From contig JBAMDO010000211.1 of NCBI GenBank assembly GCA_037074765.1, positions 1 to 64,000 of the forward strand: DNA of 64,000 nt, read 5' to 3'. The position numbers were made by a program, and so were the translations under genes. This DNA comes from Mansonella perstans. Its lineage: Eukaryota > Nematoda > Chromadorea > Rhabditida > Onchocercidae. Shown here piece after piece: positions 38,043 to 50,883 of the stretch (position 1 is the first letter of the stretch; each line of letters opens with the position of its first letter). The notes beneath the pieces were generated by a model. It had not been told where the DNA came from. It worked only from the letters and a program-made list of their open reading frames with translations, and ran no database searches.

Positions 38043-39970
38043 TCACGATCTAATCCTTAGAAGCAATGAGAGATATTCCCGAGCACGTTTGTTAGTTATA
38101 AAAAAGGCAAGCGGCAATGTAGTGCGAGAAAAGATGAAATAAAAGTTCATGAAAATATTCGCCGGAATTATGGCTTCTTGACCGAAAATATGTATTAAAG
38201 ACTTTGGCAGAAAGTTAATTAATGCAAGTCCGAGTATTACTACACCAGAAGTCGATGCCGCTTGAATTAATATCGACCGCTCGTATTTGACAGTTTCCAG
38301 CGTATTCGTTCCACGTCTTGCAGCGGTCACTAAAATTCTTAAATTTTAAATTTAGCTTGACATAATTAATAATATAGTATTCAATAAGCTTTGGTAGAAT
38401 CATGTGAATATTAGAAAACCTTGAAAGAATTTAAAACGGCCAAAATTTTTTTTAGTAATATAACGTTGAAATGCAAAAATTTAAGATGAAATTTTAATTT
38501 TACAAAAGGAAAACAATTTACTGACTCCCATTATGATTGCTAACTGAAGTGACACGTCTTCGTATTTTGTAAATAATTGCCAAGTACATAAAGACCATTG
38601 AAACGCACAGAAATAGCAACCAAGCATGTATAAAACTTCAATGCAATTTTTAATGAATTTCAATTAATCTTAAACACAGCATCATGAAATACAAACGGCA
38701 GCACTAGTTTACAATTCCTTGTTGTATTTAAATCGAAAGAATTATGCATTTTCATAAAGTTTTTTAAAGCATTGCAAACCTTTAATGTCTGAAAAAATTA
38801 AAATCGAATTTAAATATTTGACTACAAAAACTTCAAGCAAAATTCAAGTTTAACCGTAGAAGATGTCTGTCACTTTTACTTGATTGGCTTCTAAAGCTTC
38901 TTTCCCAGAATAAAATCGAAACATGAAAACTTCTCGAGATGTAATAAAAATCCACAAATGTAATGGCTGAAAGTTTCGAACTGAATATGAATAATTAGTC
39001 GTGAGCCTGAATTTGTGCTATAATCACTATATTGAAACAATAAAACACTATTTGCAAAATTGTCAAGAATGATAATGAAACAGTAACCGACAGCATCGCA
39101 TAGCATGGCTCAAAAATGAGTAGTTTTTATAAGCTCTTTAAAAACGAAATAATCATTTTAGAGATTTTAAAGAAAAAATTAGTACGTCATACCAAGCGCT
39201 GCCAACCATAAGAAAAGGAGTGAAAAATACAGTTTTCTGGATTCGAAAAATGCAGTGCGTTTTGGGGAAATTACGATTAGAAAGCGATTCAACGTCAAAA
39301 AAAATGCAAAATGTAGCATGGCGTGAAATGAAAAGATTTTGACTGTGGCGAATATTCGGTTGATCCACGCTGCTTTGCGGGCTGACAAAAAACAAAAAAT
39401 TTTAATAAAATAAATTTAAATATCGCAACTTTTAATCATTTGACCAGAAATTGGTCATGACTTAATTACCTTACCCATCGCACATGTTCACAACCTTAAT
39501 AGTCATTCATATGAATCGTATACCAGCCATTCCACTCTTGATTAGATCAATAAGAATTTAAAACGGTCTAAGATATACTTCTTCAAGAATCCTCTTCTTT
39601 TTAACTTTAAATAAATATGCAAATAAATTAGCCTACCGTATTCTTCAGTTAGTAATATTTCAGGAAGCAAAACAATTATATAAGGAATAAAACTTATTAG
39701 GTGAACAATAACAATTTGGGATATGATAAGGATGATTGAACGAGAGTAACGATTCTCTCGATCACAGGATACCACAGCCATCAGTACATTAATAATAACA
39801 CCACACAGCAAAAAGAGAGAAATCAAGACGACTGTTGCGTATTTTATAATTTTATGCTTCTCATCTCTTATGTCCAGTACATCCGAGCAATTTAGAGGCG
39901 ATATTAGCAATAATACAATAATACAATAATAACACGCTGCCATGCTATGGTGAATAACTTTTCTCGCCAT
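38043..39970 (-). CDS. Nematode seven-transmembrane receptor, copy B
   Basis: Near-duplicate of copy A. Exons at 39637-39970, 39186-39381, uncertain exon within 38891-39108, 38526-38635 and 38043-38329. Visible differences are few: exon 1 reads LKRRG past the donor where A reads LKKRG (intronic), exon 2 has NRIFATVKIFSF where A has NRMFATVRTFSF, and FFES is followed by RKL instead of IKL; exon 4 has SMVFM for SIVFM. None introduces a stop or shift in the four clear exons. Substitutions cluster around extracellular ends of helix 3, which could matter for ligand binding, though chance is possible. Coding status has the same uncertainty at exon 3 as copy A. Confidence 0.7.
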
Positions 39971-41209
39971 CCATATTGCCTAGAACAAGCTTCAACCAAC
40001 TGAGATGCATCGAAATTTTTTAAGATTTTAAATGTTTGAAATATATTCAAACTCGAATTCTAAAATTGAAAATGAAATTGTCGAACGAAAAGGACTAATC
40101 TGATGCAATAGCAAATAATGGGAATCAAGAATTTAACAGCCAGATGTTCTCTTCTTTTTGTGTGTAAAAATTATAGCTATTTGCAATATCTGTATAATTA
40201 TCACTCATCAATTATTTAAGTGTAGTATGAGCTTCTAATTCACAATTTGGTTTTCTTCAGGATCAAAATTCATGTTTCTGTTTTTCGGACACAATTTTTG
40301 AGACAGCAAAATTGTTAGATCACATTTCTCTCTAAAAGAGTGCATTTGGATGAAATTTCATTCACAATTACATAATTAGTAATTATTGTTTATAGGGACA
40401 CTGCAAATATGAGACTACGTCATATAAAATTTTAATGAAAGTGAAATAAGTTCTGTAAGCTCCTAAAAATGTTAGTAAATCGAGTGATATTATACCAATA
40501 ATATGATTTCTTTTATTTATATATCAACAACGCCAAAGCTAAATGATATTAATGTTCCTGCAACATTACGTATAATCTGTTGAGCACTAATAAATGATTC
40601 TTTCATTACATCAAGATACACAGATCGACGACTAATAAATTAACAAAATTGATTAGTACGATGCTAATTATAATTAACCAATCAAGACACCAATATTTAT
40701 CAATACCAACAAACGAAGCGAAATTTGTGATATGATTTGTGATTGATGAAGCAGTAAATGAACAATGAATAAGCATAATTATCGTTCAATACATATGACA
40801 AATCACTGACTTTTTTTATCTATATCTTGCTTATTATGAATTAATGACGTTGTCATACAATTACTAACTCGTTGTTGTATTATTGCTTTCACTCATGCAT
40901 ATGTCAATTCCCGATATCTGACTGTTTGATTCTTTTGCTAATTCATAACTAAGAATTAATGAAATAGTCACAGGCTACACTTTTAGAGTTTAGAATATAG
41001 AATGTCACCTAAGCAACACTTTTAGAATGATCGAAATAACTTTATTTTATTAACACTTTTAACTTCAACTCAATTAATGTTTTAGAATAAGAGTGATAAC
41101 TTTTTTCTGTATGAGACTACATCATATAAAATTTTAATGAAAGTAGAAAAAGTTCTGTAAGCTCCTAAAAATGTTAATAAATCGAATAAGTGATATTATA
41201 ACAATAAAA

Positions 41210-41400
41210 CCGCATTACCAAGCACACAATCATCTATAAGACAATCATTCATTGTCAGTTCACTTTTCTTTTGATACATTTTTCTTTTTGGTATAACACG
41301 TTAATGATGCACTAGTAAAAGGTTTTAGAATATTCATATCCATAGCTATTCCATAATGAACCAAAAAACTGAAATATCTTCAACTTATTACAAATACATA
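41210..41400 (-). pseudogene. Single-exon relic of the cysteine-rich gene (unit 2)
   Basis: Matches exon 2 of the LU-like gene (30821-30980): the minus strand shows TCYTKKK and then, in another frame, MNDCL and LGNAG. The partner exon 3 and 4 sequences are not next to it but occur further right at 44.3-44.7 kb beside another copy of this exon. Confidence 0.5.
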
Positions 41401-42559
41401 TGTTTTCTCGCTATTCATGTCTTAGACAAACGTGATACATAAAGATTTTTCATTTCATATAGACAATTGACCTCTGTTTTTATATAATATTACAGATATT
41501 CATAAGTTTTCAGAAACAATAATTCTGCCTTAACAAATTATAAAATTCCATCTCAATATATTAATCCTATCCTGGGCATGGAAGTGTAAAGTTCATTTAG
41601 TAATACAAGAAACTTACTAATACTTGGGATGAATCTGACCATTGTCGATCGAATCATTTACCATAAATGCTAATGAAATTGCTTGGATTTTGCTGATATA
41701 CTCTGATCTATGCCTGATCTCCAGATTATTTTTAGGGTAACAATGATCTAGTAATATAATTAAAGTATTTCATGCAAAATATTTGTTTTGGTTAATAAAT
41801 AACAGTGCCGAAAAAAGAGTGATCAAATTCTGAAATGCAAATTACAAGCAAAATATAAATCATTATGGCACAATAAATCAGTTCATTCATTGGCATTACA
41901 ATGGTAAATTTGTTAAAAAATTCAAGAAATTGAAATAATTAACAAAAAGTAGAAATTATATATTTGGAAAAATTGAAAATTTGTAATAAAAATGTGCATT
42001 CTATGCAAAAAACGAATAATAATGGACAGCATAAATTCAATTTATTTCTATCACATCATAAGCAATGTATTGCAACAACTTTATCATGTTTGAGCATATC
42101 TATAAGATGCATATTGAAGTTTAATTTGAGAAATTCAAACAGCAAATATTTGAAAGATTGATCCTAAAAAGATTAACAATTCGACTAGTTAAGGATTAAA
42201 CCATATTCATAAAAATAAAATATGAATATATTTCAGTGGAGAACTGTTATATTGCAATTTTAATTGAATTGTTCATTTTAAATAACTATTAGAAGACAAA
42301 AATGTTTGAAGGAATGAACAATGACACCGGACGTAATTATCAAGACAGAAGTGGAAAGTTAACAATGGGATGATGTCAAAAAAAGATTTTGGTACTTACG
42401 TATAATCATAAAGTTCATGGCAAAGCCAGCTTAACCTCCATGATGACTAGAGGGAGCCTACTAAAGTTCTATCTCTAATCCTGGATATATATATATATAG
42501 AAAAGAAAAACAGTATACAGGCAGCTTTTATAATCAAAGGTGCATGCTTGTCCACTATG

Positions 42560-44270
42560 TGTGTTGTAGATTTCATTTGCGTGTATCCGGATTTCAACCA
42601 GTATATTATATCGAGAACCTTAATTAAAGTTTCTTTGCAATTTTAATTTTATCTCACATATCAATTCTATTGAGAAAACAGCTAAAGCAATAAATAAAAT
42701 GCAAAAATAATAGAAATGAAGCTTAATATTATGAATAGATAAGTATATTTCGCATACACACTAATGAGTTGCTTCTAAGTGAGCGATCAAATTTGGCAGT
42801 CGAAGAAATTTCATAATGTTAAGCTTATTCAGCAATTTATTTATAAATTGCTAATTATCTATTAATGACATAGTCATACAGTTACTCATTCCTTGTCGTA
42901 TCATCATTTTTACCGATGTATATGTCAATTTGCGATATCTGACTGACAGATTCTTTTGTTAATTCATAATTAAGAATTAATGATTTAGTCAAAGATTACA
43001 ATAAGCAAATTCTTTTAGAATGATCAAAATAACTTTTGTTTCATTAACACTTTTAACTTCATTAATAGTAGTTTTTTTTTTAAAAAAAATAAATGAGAAG
43101 TTTATTATTAATACTTTTCTATTAATAATAAATCTTTTTAAATAATAAAAATGAGAAGCATATGTGAAAACAAACTAATGTATTGCATCTAAGTGATCGA
43201 TTAAATTTAGCAATCGAAGAAATTTCAAACGTTAAGCTTATTCAGCAGTTATTGCTTACAACACTTTCTCAGGGAACTGATTTTGTAAATGAACTGAAAA
43301 TCGAAATGAAGTGGACATATGTATCGAGCAAATTTATCAAACTAAGATTTTTATTGCGTAATTTAAAATAACAAAATAAAATTACATCGGTATAATTGAG
43401 AGTTTGCTTGTTGAGAGTTTGCATCTGACTTCGTATAATTGAGAGTTTGCATCTGCATATAATTGAGATAATTGAGAGTTTGCATCTGATTTCGCCTGTG
43501 CTTCGAATCGATGGTTTTGAAGAATTTAAACATTTGAAGAAAAAAACTGAAATAGCCCCGGTGGAAATTTCAGGAAAGAACAGCTCTTTGGAAATGTATA
43601 AGGAAATGAGACGAAGAATGACTCGATAAAGTCATAGGAACAGCAAAATTGACGTCTATTTGATTGCAGAGTGATGCTTTCTTTCCAATTTACATCCATT
43701 ATCCATTTGTCATTTGCTCATTTGAATATTTAAACAACTCATGCGAGCAATTTCCAGTTCATTTAAATATTTTAATTCGATTCCGAAATCTTACAAAAGT
43801 TTATGGCTGAAGTGAATGGCACTAGGTACCAAAATTAGATTTCTGTCACTGATCAGTCATGTTTAAATGTCGTCTGATCAATTCATTCCTTTCTTGCTCT
43901 ATTATTATTGCGTATATTACAATTTATATTAATCAACTTATGTCAACTAATTAGCAGAACAAATAACTCAGTTGATAGAAAATCTAATTTTAGCAGCTAA
44001 TCACCATTCAATTCAGCCATAAACCTTTGTAAGATTTAGCAATCGAATTAAAATGTTTAAACGAAATGAAAGTTATTTTATTACATGAGTAGATAACAAT
44101 GAAATTAAATTGTAATAACACACACCAAATGAAGAAGGCAAACATTATTTATTCAAAGCATTTTAAATGCACAAGCAGATTTTGCAACTTTCAAAGTTAA
44201 AAGTAAAATTCAAAAAGAATGGAGACTTAAAAATTAGAATATCGATATTTCCCATTTCGCTTTATCCATC
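42560..44270. other. Rearranged stretch between unit 2 and the second LU-like copy
   Basis: First 260 bases match 29600-29850 of unit 1, including a single copy of the 29-bp repeat unit. The rest is AT-rich with an imperfect repeat of ATAATTGAGAGTTTGCATCTG at 43389-43490. Plus-strand open stretches at 43183-43371 and 43447-43629 have no recognised homology or splice context. Confidence 0.45.
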
Positions 44271-44279
44271 TAACAAAAT

Positions 44280-45205
44280 TTGCACCTCTTGCTCTACAAG
44301 TTTTTCCAAATCAGGTGGTTTCTTTATAACTCCTTTCCGGACTCGTTTCTGATAATTACGGATAGTGCTATCAATACCATTCATGTTACAGTTGTGCTCA
44401 GTACAAGGCATAATCGTGCAGTATCACGACTTGTTGAACGTTCAGCGCACGCTCCTTCCTGAAATAATGCATTCTGTTGAAGCAGATAATTTTTAATTGA
44501 TGAATTATTATTCACTGATTTTCCAATTTTTTCACTTGTTCAATTTTACTGGTTTGACAATAAAACGAAGTAACTCACTTCACATATATAATTAACAATA
44601 AATAGTACCGTAGTGCCAAATATCGGATCAATTCCAACTAAAGAACGATATTTGTCTTCACAACCACCATATTCAATGGTTTCTCCAGCTTTTTTGTCTA
44701 GGAAAAAAGTAACGTCTCAAGAGGAAACCAAAAAATATTTTGACACATCAATTTTTGCATTCTAACAAAAACACTCAATTATTTAATATTAATTGATTTA
44801 CTTATTCGTATCGTTAGCATACATTTCTCACGTGTAGTTCTTACGTAATTTGCTTTCTTAAAAAAATTAATCTTAAATGTGGAGAATTATGAACCTTTAA
44901 AATTTATAGATGGAAAAAAATTGATTTTCTGTGTTTCAATAATTTGATGATAAAACGTGATCTTTCATTCTTATTCTCATCAAATGCATTTTAGCAGTAA
45001 TTGCTCTTAAACGTAATTACAATATTAATATTTTCACAATTGCTTTTTCATTAATATTTTAATAAATTAAAACTAATAAAATATAAGACTTGTTGATGAA
45101 TTCAACACTGTAACAACCCGCATTACCAAGCACACAATCATCCATAAGACAATCATTCATTGTTAGTTCACTTTTCTTTTGATGCATTTTTCTTTTTGGT
45201 ATAAC
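44280..45205 (-). pseudogene. Decayed LU-like cysteine-rich gene, second copy
   Basis: Homologous to 29990-30920. The terminal exon (about 44290-44458) has lost one C near 44408 (ACAAGGCAT versus ACAAGCGCAT), shifting the CACTEHNCN coding frame. The exon with GGCEDKY lies at about 44600-44703 (encoding GSDIWH-side changes) and the first cysteine exon at about 45110-45205, which also carries a TGA for TGG change (AAAAGTGA). More decayed than the unit-1 copy. Confidence 0.5.
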
Positions 45206-45209
45206 ACGT

Positions 45210-46800
45210 TAATTTTTTAGCTTTCAAAAATTTTTCGTTTCTGACCTGGAGTTTAATGTGACCATCCAAATTGTAATTAGAAATATGTAGCAAAGTTGAT
45301 TAATATTGCCATTTCCAACTATTATTGGTTCAACTTTTGTATGAAGTAATGAGAATCCGGATTTAGTTTTTCGATTTTATTCAGTTTTAAAAAAATCTAG
45401 AAATGATCCGCTCCAATTAAGATATCGTCTTTTCCAACAATTTTTTAAATTCATCGTTTGATTGGTCATCAGTATTTTAATAACATGTAATTCATTGGTC
45501 AAATATTCGATTACATTAGCGCGTATTTCTATCATCTCCGTTGATTCGTATACTGAGCTGCGCGTGAGCTACTATGCATGATTTAGGGTGTCTAATATCG
45601 AAAAGAACTTATTATTCATCCGTTTCTGTTAAATCTAGTCACTGAACTATTTTCTTCCATATAAAAAATAATTGTGACCCAATGTTAAATAGTGCTAAAA
45701 CTTCTTCCTTTCGTTCTGATTGTAATGGATTAAATATAATTGTAGCAAGGTTTCTTCATCTTGTTTTTTAGTTACTGTATTTACTTGAGTTATTATTGTC
45801 GGATTGTAGTAAGTTGATTAATCTTCCAGTTTATTGAATTCTTCGTTTGTCTAGCTTTACTCGTATAAACAAGAAACATACCTCACCTAAGAATAAGCAG
45901 AATTCAAGAAGCTACAATGAAATGTCAGCAATAGCAACTACCCACAACGAAAAAAAGATTCCTTATCCTACAGCAATGAAAAGCATAATCAAACAAGGTG
46001 AATGTCTGGCAAATACCGTAGTCCACAAAGTTTTTTCGAATTTGATTGATTTCTTTTTTTATATAGTACAGTGTTATTGAGCAGCTTTGCAGTAAAAACA
46101 TTTTACTTTCTTTTGTATTCTTCGCCTTGATATATCTTCAAAAAATAATACATTTCTTCATCTCATTGAACGGATCATTCGAGTATTTACTGTGGGATAT
46201 GTCATTCACTATCCCAGTGATTTTGACCACAAAATGTACAAGATCTTCTTTTTTTGATATCACTTTTCATTGCTGCAGGACAAGGAACATTTTTTGTGGA
46301 TGGTCGTTAATGTTCAGGTCTCAAGTTTTATTATAACTTCCTGCTTTCTGCTTAATCTTAGATAAGGTATGTTTCTTATTTATACGAATAAATGATCTTA
46401 CTTGTTCATTAACATTGATCGAATTCCCAAAAAATCTTCTGAGTTTTGATACTGACTATCGGTTATCGACTGTTTTTTGGTGGTATATCTTGTCAAGTAT
46501 CCATTATGGTAGTCGGCTTTTAATTACGGTTTCAAACTAGAATGCTCTAAGTTTTCTCCTAGCGCCTCTAATTGTCGGAAAATTCTTTCCATTTTCTCTA
46601 CTTTTCCAATCTATTCTTTTTCATCTTATGCGTGTATTCGATCCATTTATCACACGCTGATTTAATTGATTTGATGTACGTTTGCAATCGCAAGATTTTT
46701 TCTTCGAGAAATCGTCTTTTGGTTTCGTACAATTGAAGTCGTTTTTTTGTTACCAAGCTGTTTTCCGGAGGCTTAATGTCCAATGCTTTTACTTCGTGAA
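45210..46800 (-). mobile_element. BEL/Pao remnant, gag and protease part
   Basis: About 45210-46270 duplicates 33690-34735 (protease region with the same D-to-N change and the CTFCGQNHWDSE knuckle). Beyond the shared part the minus strand continues into a gag-like coiled stretch: 46598-46783 encodes KKRLQLYETKRRFLEE, then LQTYIKSIKSACDKW, typical of the helical N-terminal region of BEL/Pao gag. The join with the LU-like copy at 45210 is abrupt, so the fragment was moved as part of a rearrangement. Confidence 0.65.
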
Positions 46801-48244
46801 GGTGTCGCGAAATTCATAACGCGAAATTCCCAATAGGGTTTAAATCTGATTCTATTAACGGCTTTTATGAGCCACCTAATTAATTTGTAATGTTTAATCT
46901 CTTTGTTCCAATTATAAGCTGTCAAAATCTTTCCTACCATAAACTAACAAAGAGGCAGCTGCAATTAACATCTTATTAACCAAACCCATTCTGTAACTGC
47001 GTCGAAATCCTTTGTTTGATGCTTATGCTTACATGCAATATATTGTACCTTCTCAACCAAGCTTATCTGTACAAAGGATTTGCTTTTTTATGATCTTTAG
47101 TTTCTTATAACTCAACTCACTAATACAAGTTTTCTCCGCCTACAATACTCAGTATATAAACTCTCAATCATCCCAAAAAGACCATTTTTGGGATTACCAT
47201 TTTTGGGATTGACCATTTTTGGGATTTGTTCACATCCACGGCTACTGGTTCTATTCTGCTCATCATTACCGCTTTATTATATGTTAATGTTACCATTAAA
47301 TACGCGTTGTATATAATTGTTACATAATTCTCGCGTTATCCAATTATTCTAATAAAAGGTTTAATTACCCAAGTTTGAGGTGTCAACGTAACTTAGCGCA
47401 ACGGTCTAACTACCCAAGTTTGAGATTCGACTGTGCCACGTTACAAAAACTTTCCCGACAGAAGGAGTTTTTTCATTCTCTTTTACAAGTTTAATAATTT
47501 CTATTGGAGGTCATATCGGCAAGAATTTCAAAGAGTATTTTTTGTAATTTTTTGTTGTAATTAATTTCTTACCTCATCTCGTACACCAAGAAATTATGTC
47601 GTGAAAAAGTTTTGTTATTTCAGAAAGAAAAATTTTTAATCGGAGTAGCTTACGTATTCTTAGGCGATTTCACGAATTGAACTTAGAATATACAGCTAGT
47701 TGCAGTTTTTATTACTGCCCAGATACCAATATTATAGAATGACGTGCCAAATAATATCAGTTACTATAATAGAACGACGTGAGAAATATGCAAGCATTAA
47801 TATAGCGAGGCGAAATAGGATTTGAGGAATGCGAAGGACATGTTGTAGGAACTGATATTAATAATAGTATTTCTTATCGTTTATGTAAGAAATTTGTAAG
47901 GAGATTTTTTTAAGTTTTTCACAAATCGACAATATTCTCACAGTCATAAAGGAAATTTACATACAAAACTGTCAGATGTTCAACTTTCTCATGGTTATTC
48001 CAAGAAAGATTTGTACAGAAAATTTTCAGATTCTACAAATTTAAAAAATGTTTAAAATGATTTTATTAATTTTTCTTTTCCTCTTTTAACTTTTCACTTC
48101 ATGTTCTCTTCTTTCTTGCGGTTTTCTACTTTTCCTTTCTCTTTGTTTCTTTTTACTACCTTTCCTTGTCTATTATTTTTTTTTTTCTGTAATTAGTTTT
48201 CGCTTTTTTCTGTTTTTTTTTTGGTTTTGTTTCTCCTTACTTTC
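46801..48244. other. Single-copy stretch right of the gag fragment
   Basis: May include the leader or 5' LTR of the BEL/Pao element on the minus strand, but no second LTR exists to prove it. Contains a threefold 17-base repeat (47182-47227, core CCATTTTTGGGATT), a tRNA-like Pol III promoter match (47388-47444) and a T-rich tract (48050-48270). No gene seen. Confidence 0.4.
47388..47444 (+). other. tRNA-like or SINE-like Pol III promoter remnant
   Basis: TAGCGCAACGG matches the A-box consensus, followed about 30 bases later by GATTCGACT, a weak B box; the ends GTAAC and GTTAC can pair. At 57 bases and without an anticodon arm it cannot be a functional tRNA. Could be a tRNA-derived SINE relic or chance. 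Confidence 0.2.
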
Positions 48245-50883
48245 ACTTTTCTTTGATTCTCTTTTTCTTTTTTTTTGTTCAAATCATTTTAAAATATGAA
48301 TGACAGTATTAAAAAAATAAATTTAGTACAAACAAAAGGAAACAAAATAAGAGAATTCAAAACGCTAAATTATTTTTCTGTAGTGCCATGTTTCTCTTAA
48401 ACTTATCAAACAATGTGAAACACTTGACATATTTTCATCTACAGAAGCAGAAAAAGAAATGAAAAAAAAAGGCCGTATATTCACTATTTCAGGTTCGGCC
48501 TAATAAAAATAATTGTTTTATTCATCTTATCTGATAATTTGTTAAAAATGAAATAATCACCACATAATCCTTAGACGTAATGAGAGATATTCCCGAGCAT
48601 GCAGTGCGAGAAAAGATGAAATAAGAGCTCATGAATATGTTCGTAGGAATTATGGCTTCTTGACCGAAAATTTTTATGGAAAATTTTGGCGGAAAATTGA
48701 TTAATGCGAATGCGAATTTTACATCAGAAGCTGATTGCTCTTGAATTAATATCGATTGCTCGTATACGGCATAATTCCACATCTTGTATCCATCAATAGA
48801 ATATTTTAAGTTTTATATTTAATTTAACATAAGCAATGAAGTATCATTCAATAAGCTTTGGAAGGATCATGTGAATTTCGTAAAACTTTCGAAAAAATTT
48901 AAAACAGTCAAAATTTTTATAGCACGAAAGTTTAAGACTTTTGAATTAGAAGGAAAACTATTGTAGATTTTTTTCAACGAGAAACGCTTTATCAGATGAC
49001 GTTGTTACTGATTTATTATATTATGAAAGTGTTTGAAAATGTTTCCTATTAATTTGATAAGGTAGAAGTGAGTTTCTAGGAAATTGTTGCTTGAAATGCT
49101 AATTCGAATGACAAAATAACAAAATTTGTAACTTGCTACAACTTATTGAATAATTCTTTGTGAGCATTTTACTTTGAAAAAAAATACTAGGACGTACCTG
49201 GGCAAATATGAGTGTCCGATGTTTGCAATATATATTTATTGAGGTAAAATATTGCAAATAAAATTTATAGCAAATGCACTTTTCTGAGTGTAAAAATCGT
49301 CGAATCAATTTATATGCAAAAGGAAATCAGGTTATTCACTTAAAGCATGATTAAATGATGGACTGACATATTTCTGCTGTAACCTTTCTAATTATTTTCT
49401 TGAGATCTCAAAAGTTTTGAATGCTTTGAAACTTTTTCAAAAAAAAAGAGCTTGACATGAGAAACATTTGAGCATGAAATGAAATGATTTTTTCAAACAT
49501 GAAACGTTTTAGAAGAGATAACAAACAGTTGTTACTCATTTATTCTCATTCATAAAATTTTATTCATTGTGTTCCGTGCTTCTATGTCTGCCATAACTTT
49601 TTTAGGATGAACATTGGAATAGCTGGAAGTGTCATTAAATTTGTTATTTTGTATTCATAGTATTGCGAGAAACAGTTCTTTACTCATTCCACCGTATAAA
49701 ATTAACTAGAAACATACATCCTTCATTTCTGTTCACAGAGTAAAGTTTTACCGAGAAATGCTGGAAAAGGACTGAATTGTACAAGAAATCTTGCAAAAGA
49801 ATAATTAAGAGAGTCTCCTTTTGACGAATTATGAGAAAAAATGCCTAATGCACTTTAAATCAATGACAGTGAAGATAATAAAAATGCGCTATAACTCCAA
49901 GCGTTTTTTTAATGTTACGATACATGTCAAATTTGCAAAAAATTCCAAGAGTTTAAGACTCCCAAGGATGAATGCATAATTCACTTCAGTAAAACGACGA
50001 TTATTTCACCGAAATTCCTAAAATGTCACATTATCTCATTAAGAAACTCCCAACTTCTGACATGTTCCTTATTGGATGACGGCTAAAGACTCCAATTAAA
50101 ATTTATTTATTACTCGTCCAGTTATCTTTATTAATTTCATCTGATAAATTTATGTTCGAGAGTACATACTGAGTGTTACCGTCACAGAATACAAAAACCC
50201 AATACCAAACAAGTAAAACGTTGCACCCATCGTTCCACTAATCAGATTTTCAAACATTGCGATCAAAACCCTTTAATCCCTTTCCATTGAAAATAGCAAA
50301 ATGTAAGAAGCGACGAAATTTTGAAAAAAACATAGAGAATGAATATGTCGTTTGTTACTAAAATCCCAATAACCCGCTTAAGCACAACAGAAATAAAGAG
50401 TGAAAACCAGTAATCTTGCTTTTGCTGATCTCTTTTTCATTAACGCGAAAGCTATAAAGCACACTTATCAAAATCCACTGGAGTTAGAATCAAGGAACTT
50501 AGCATGCCGATTCTTAACTGTATTCGGCACGGAAATCAGCATTTCATCAACTTTGTTCCGTTTATTTGTTTCTAAATAGTATTGCTCAGCATTGTTCCAG
50601 CAAAATACATATATCAGTGCGATTTCCCTGAATGTTGTCGTGATGAAGGGCGATTGATGTTATATTCAGTAATGCTTTAAATTTGTAATGTTTTCAACAA
50701 AACTGACTTAATTGCTTATGTTTTGCACTGAAATCTCTCCCATAAAGCATCAGTTAAAAATAAGTGTTTGCGAAAGTTTAAAAAGCAAGAACGAATCTGA
50801 ATAATTCTCAGGAGAAAACTCTCATTAGCAAATTAAAATGGAAATTCGATTGCTACCTCTATACGCTCATATACCTCAGCAGA
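48245..50883. repeat. D block, copy 2
   Basis: Full-length version of the D block, including the 527-base segment (49001-49527) missing in copy 1 and a short extra segment near 50275-50320 (CCTTTAATCCCTTTCCATTG) shared with copy 3 but absent from copy 1. Confidence 0.85.
48522..48900 (-). pseudogene. Relic of the last receptor exon (D block 2)
   Basis: Almost identical to 35023-35400: same IFGQEAIIPTNIFM core, the same internal deletion after FSRTA and the same loss of frame. The shared lesion shows that the exon was already broken before the D block was duplicated. Confidence 0.75.

Larger units (their letters stand above)
36822..42557. repeat. Segmental duplication unit 2
   Basis: Begins with the same TAGAACATCACACTGACTAT sequence as unit 1 but lacks the BEL/Pao insert: GTTAATCA runs directly into GTTCAACTAC at 37110. 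Receptor gene and flanks match unit 1 with constant offset. Ends with the GGATATATATATATATAG and GCATGCTTGTCCACTAT sequence, after which order differs from unit 1. Confidence 0.85.

Noticed and set aside
46900..47460. 5' LTR of the BEL/Pao element
   Set aside because: A TGTAACG start and AATAAA-like motif can be read on the minus strand, but there is no second LTR, primer-binding site or target duplication to support it.
49099..49308. 69-codon minus-strand open frame repeated at 59838-60047
   Set aside because: Cys/Phe/Ile-rich, no homology, starts without splice context and lies inside a recently copied non-coding segment; its third copy at 59.0 kb is incomplete.
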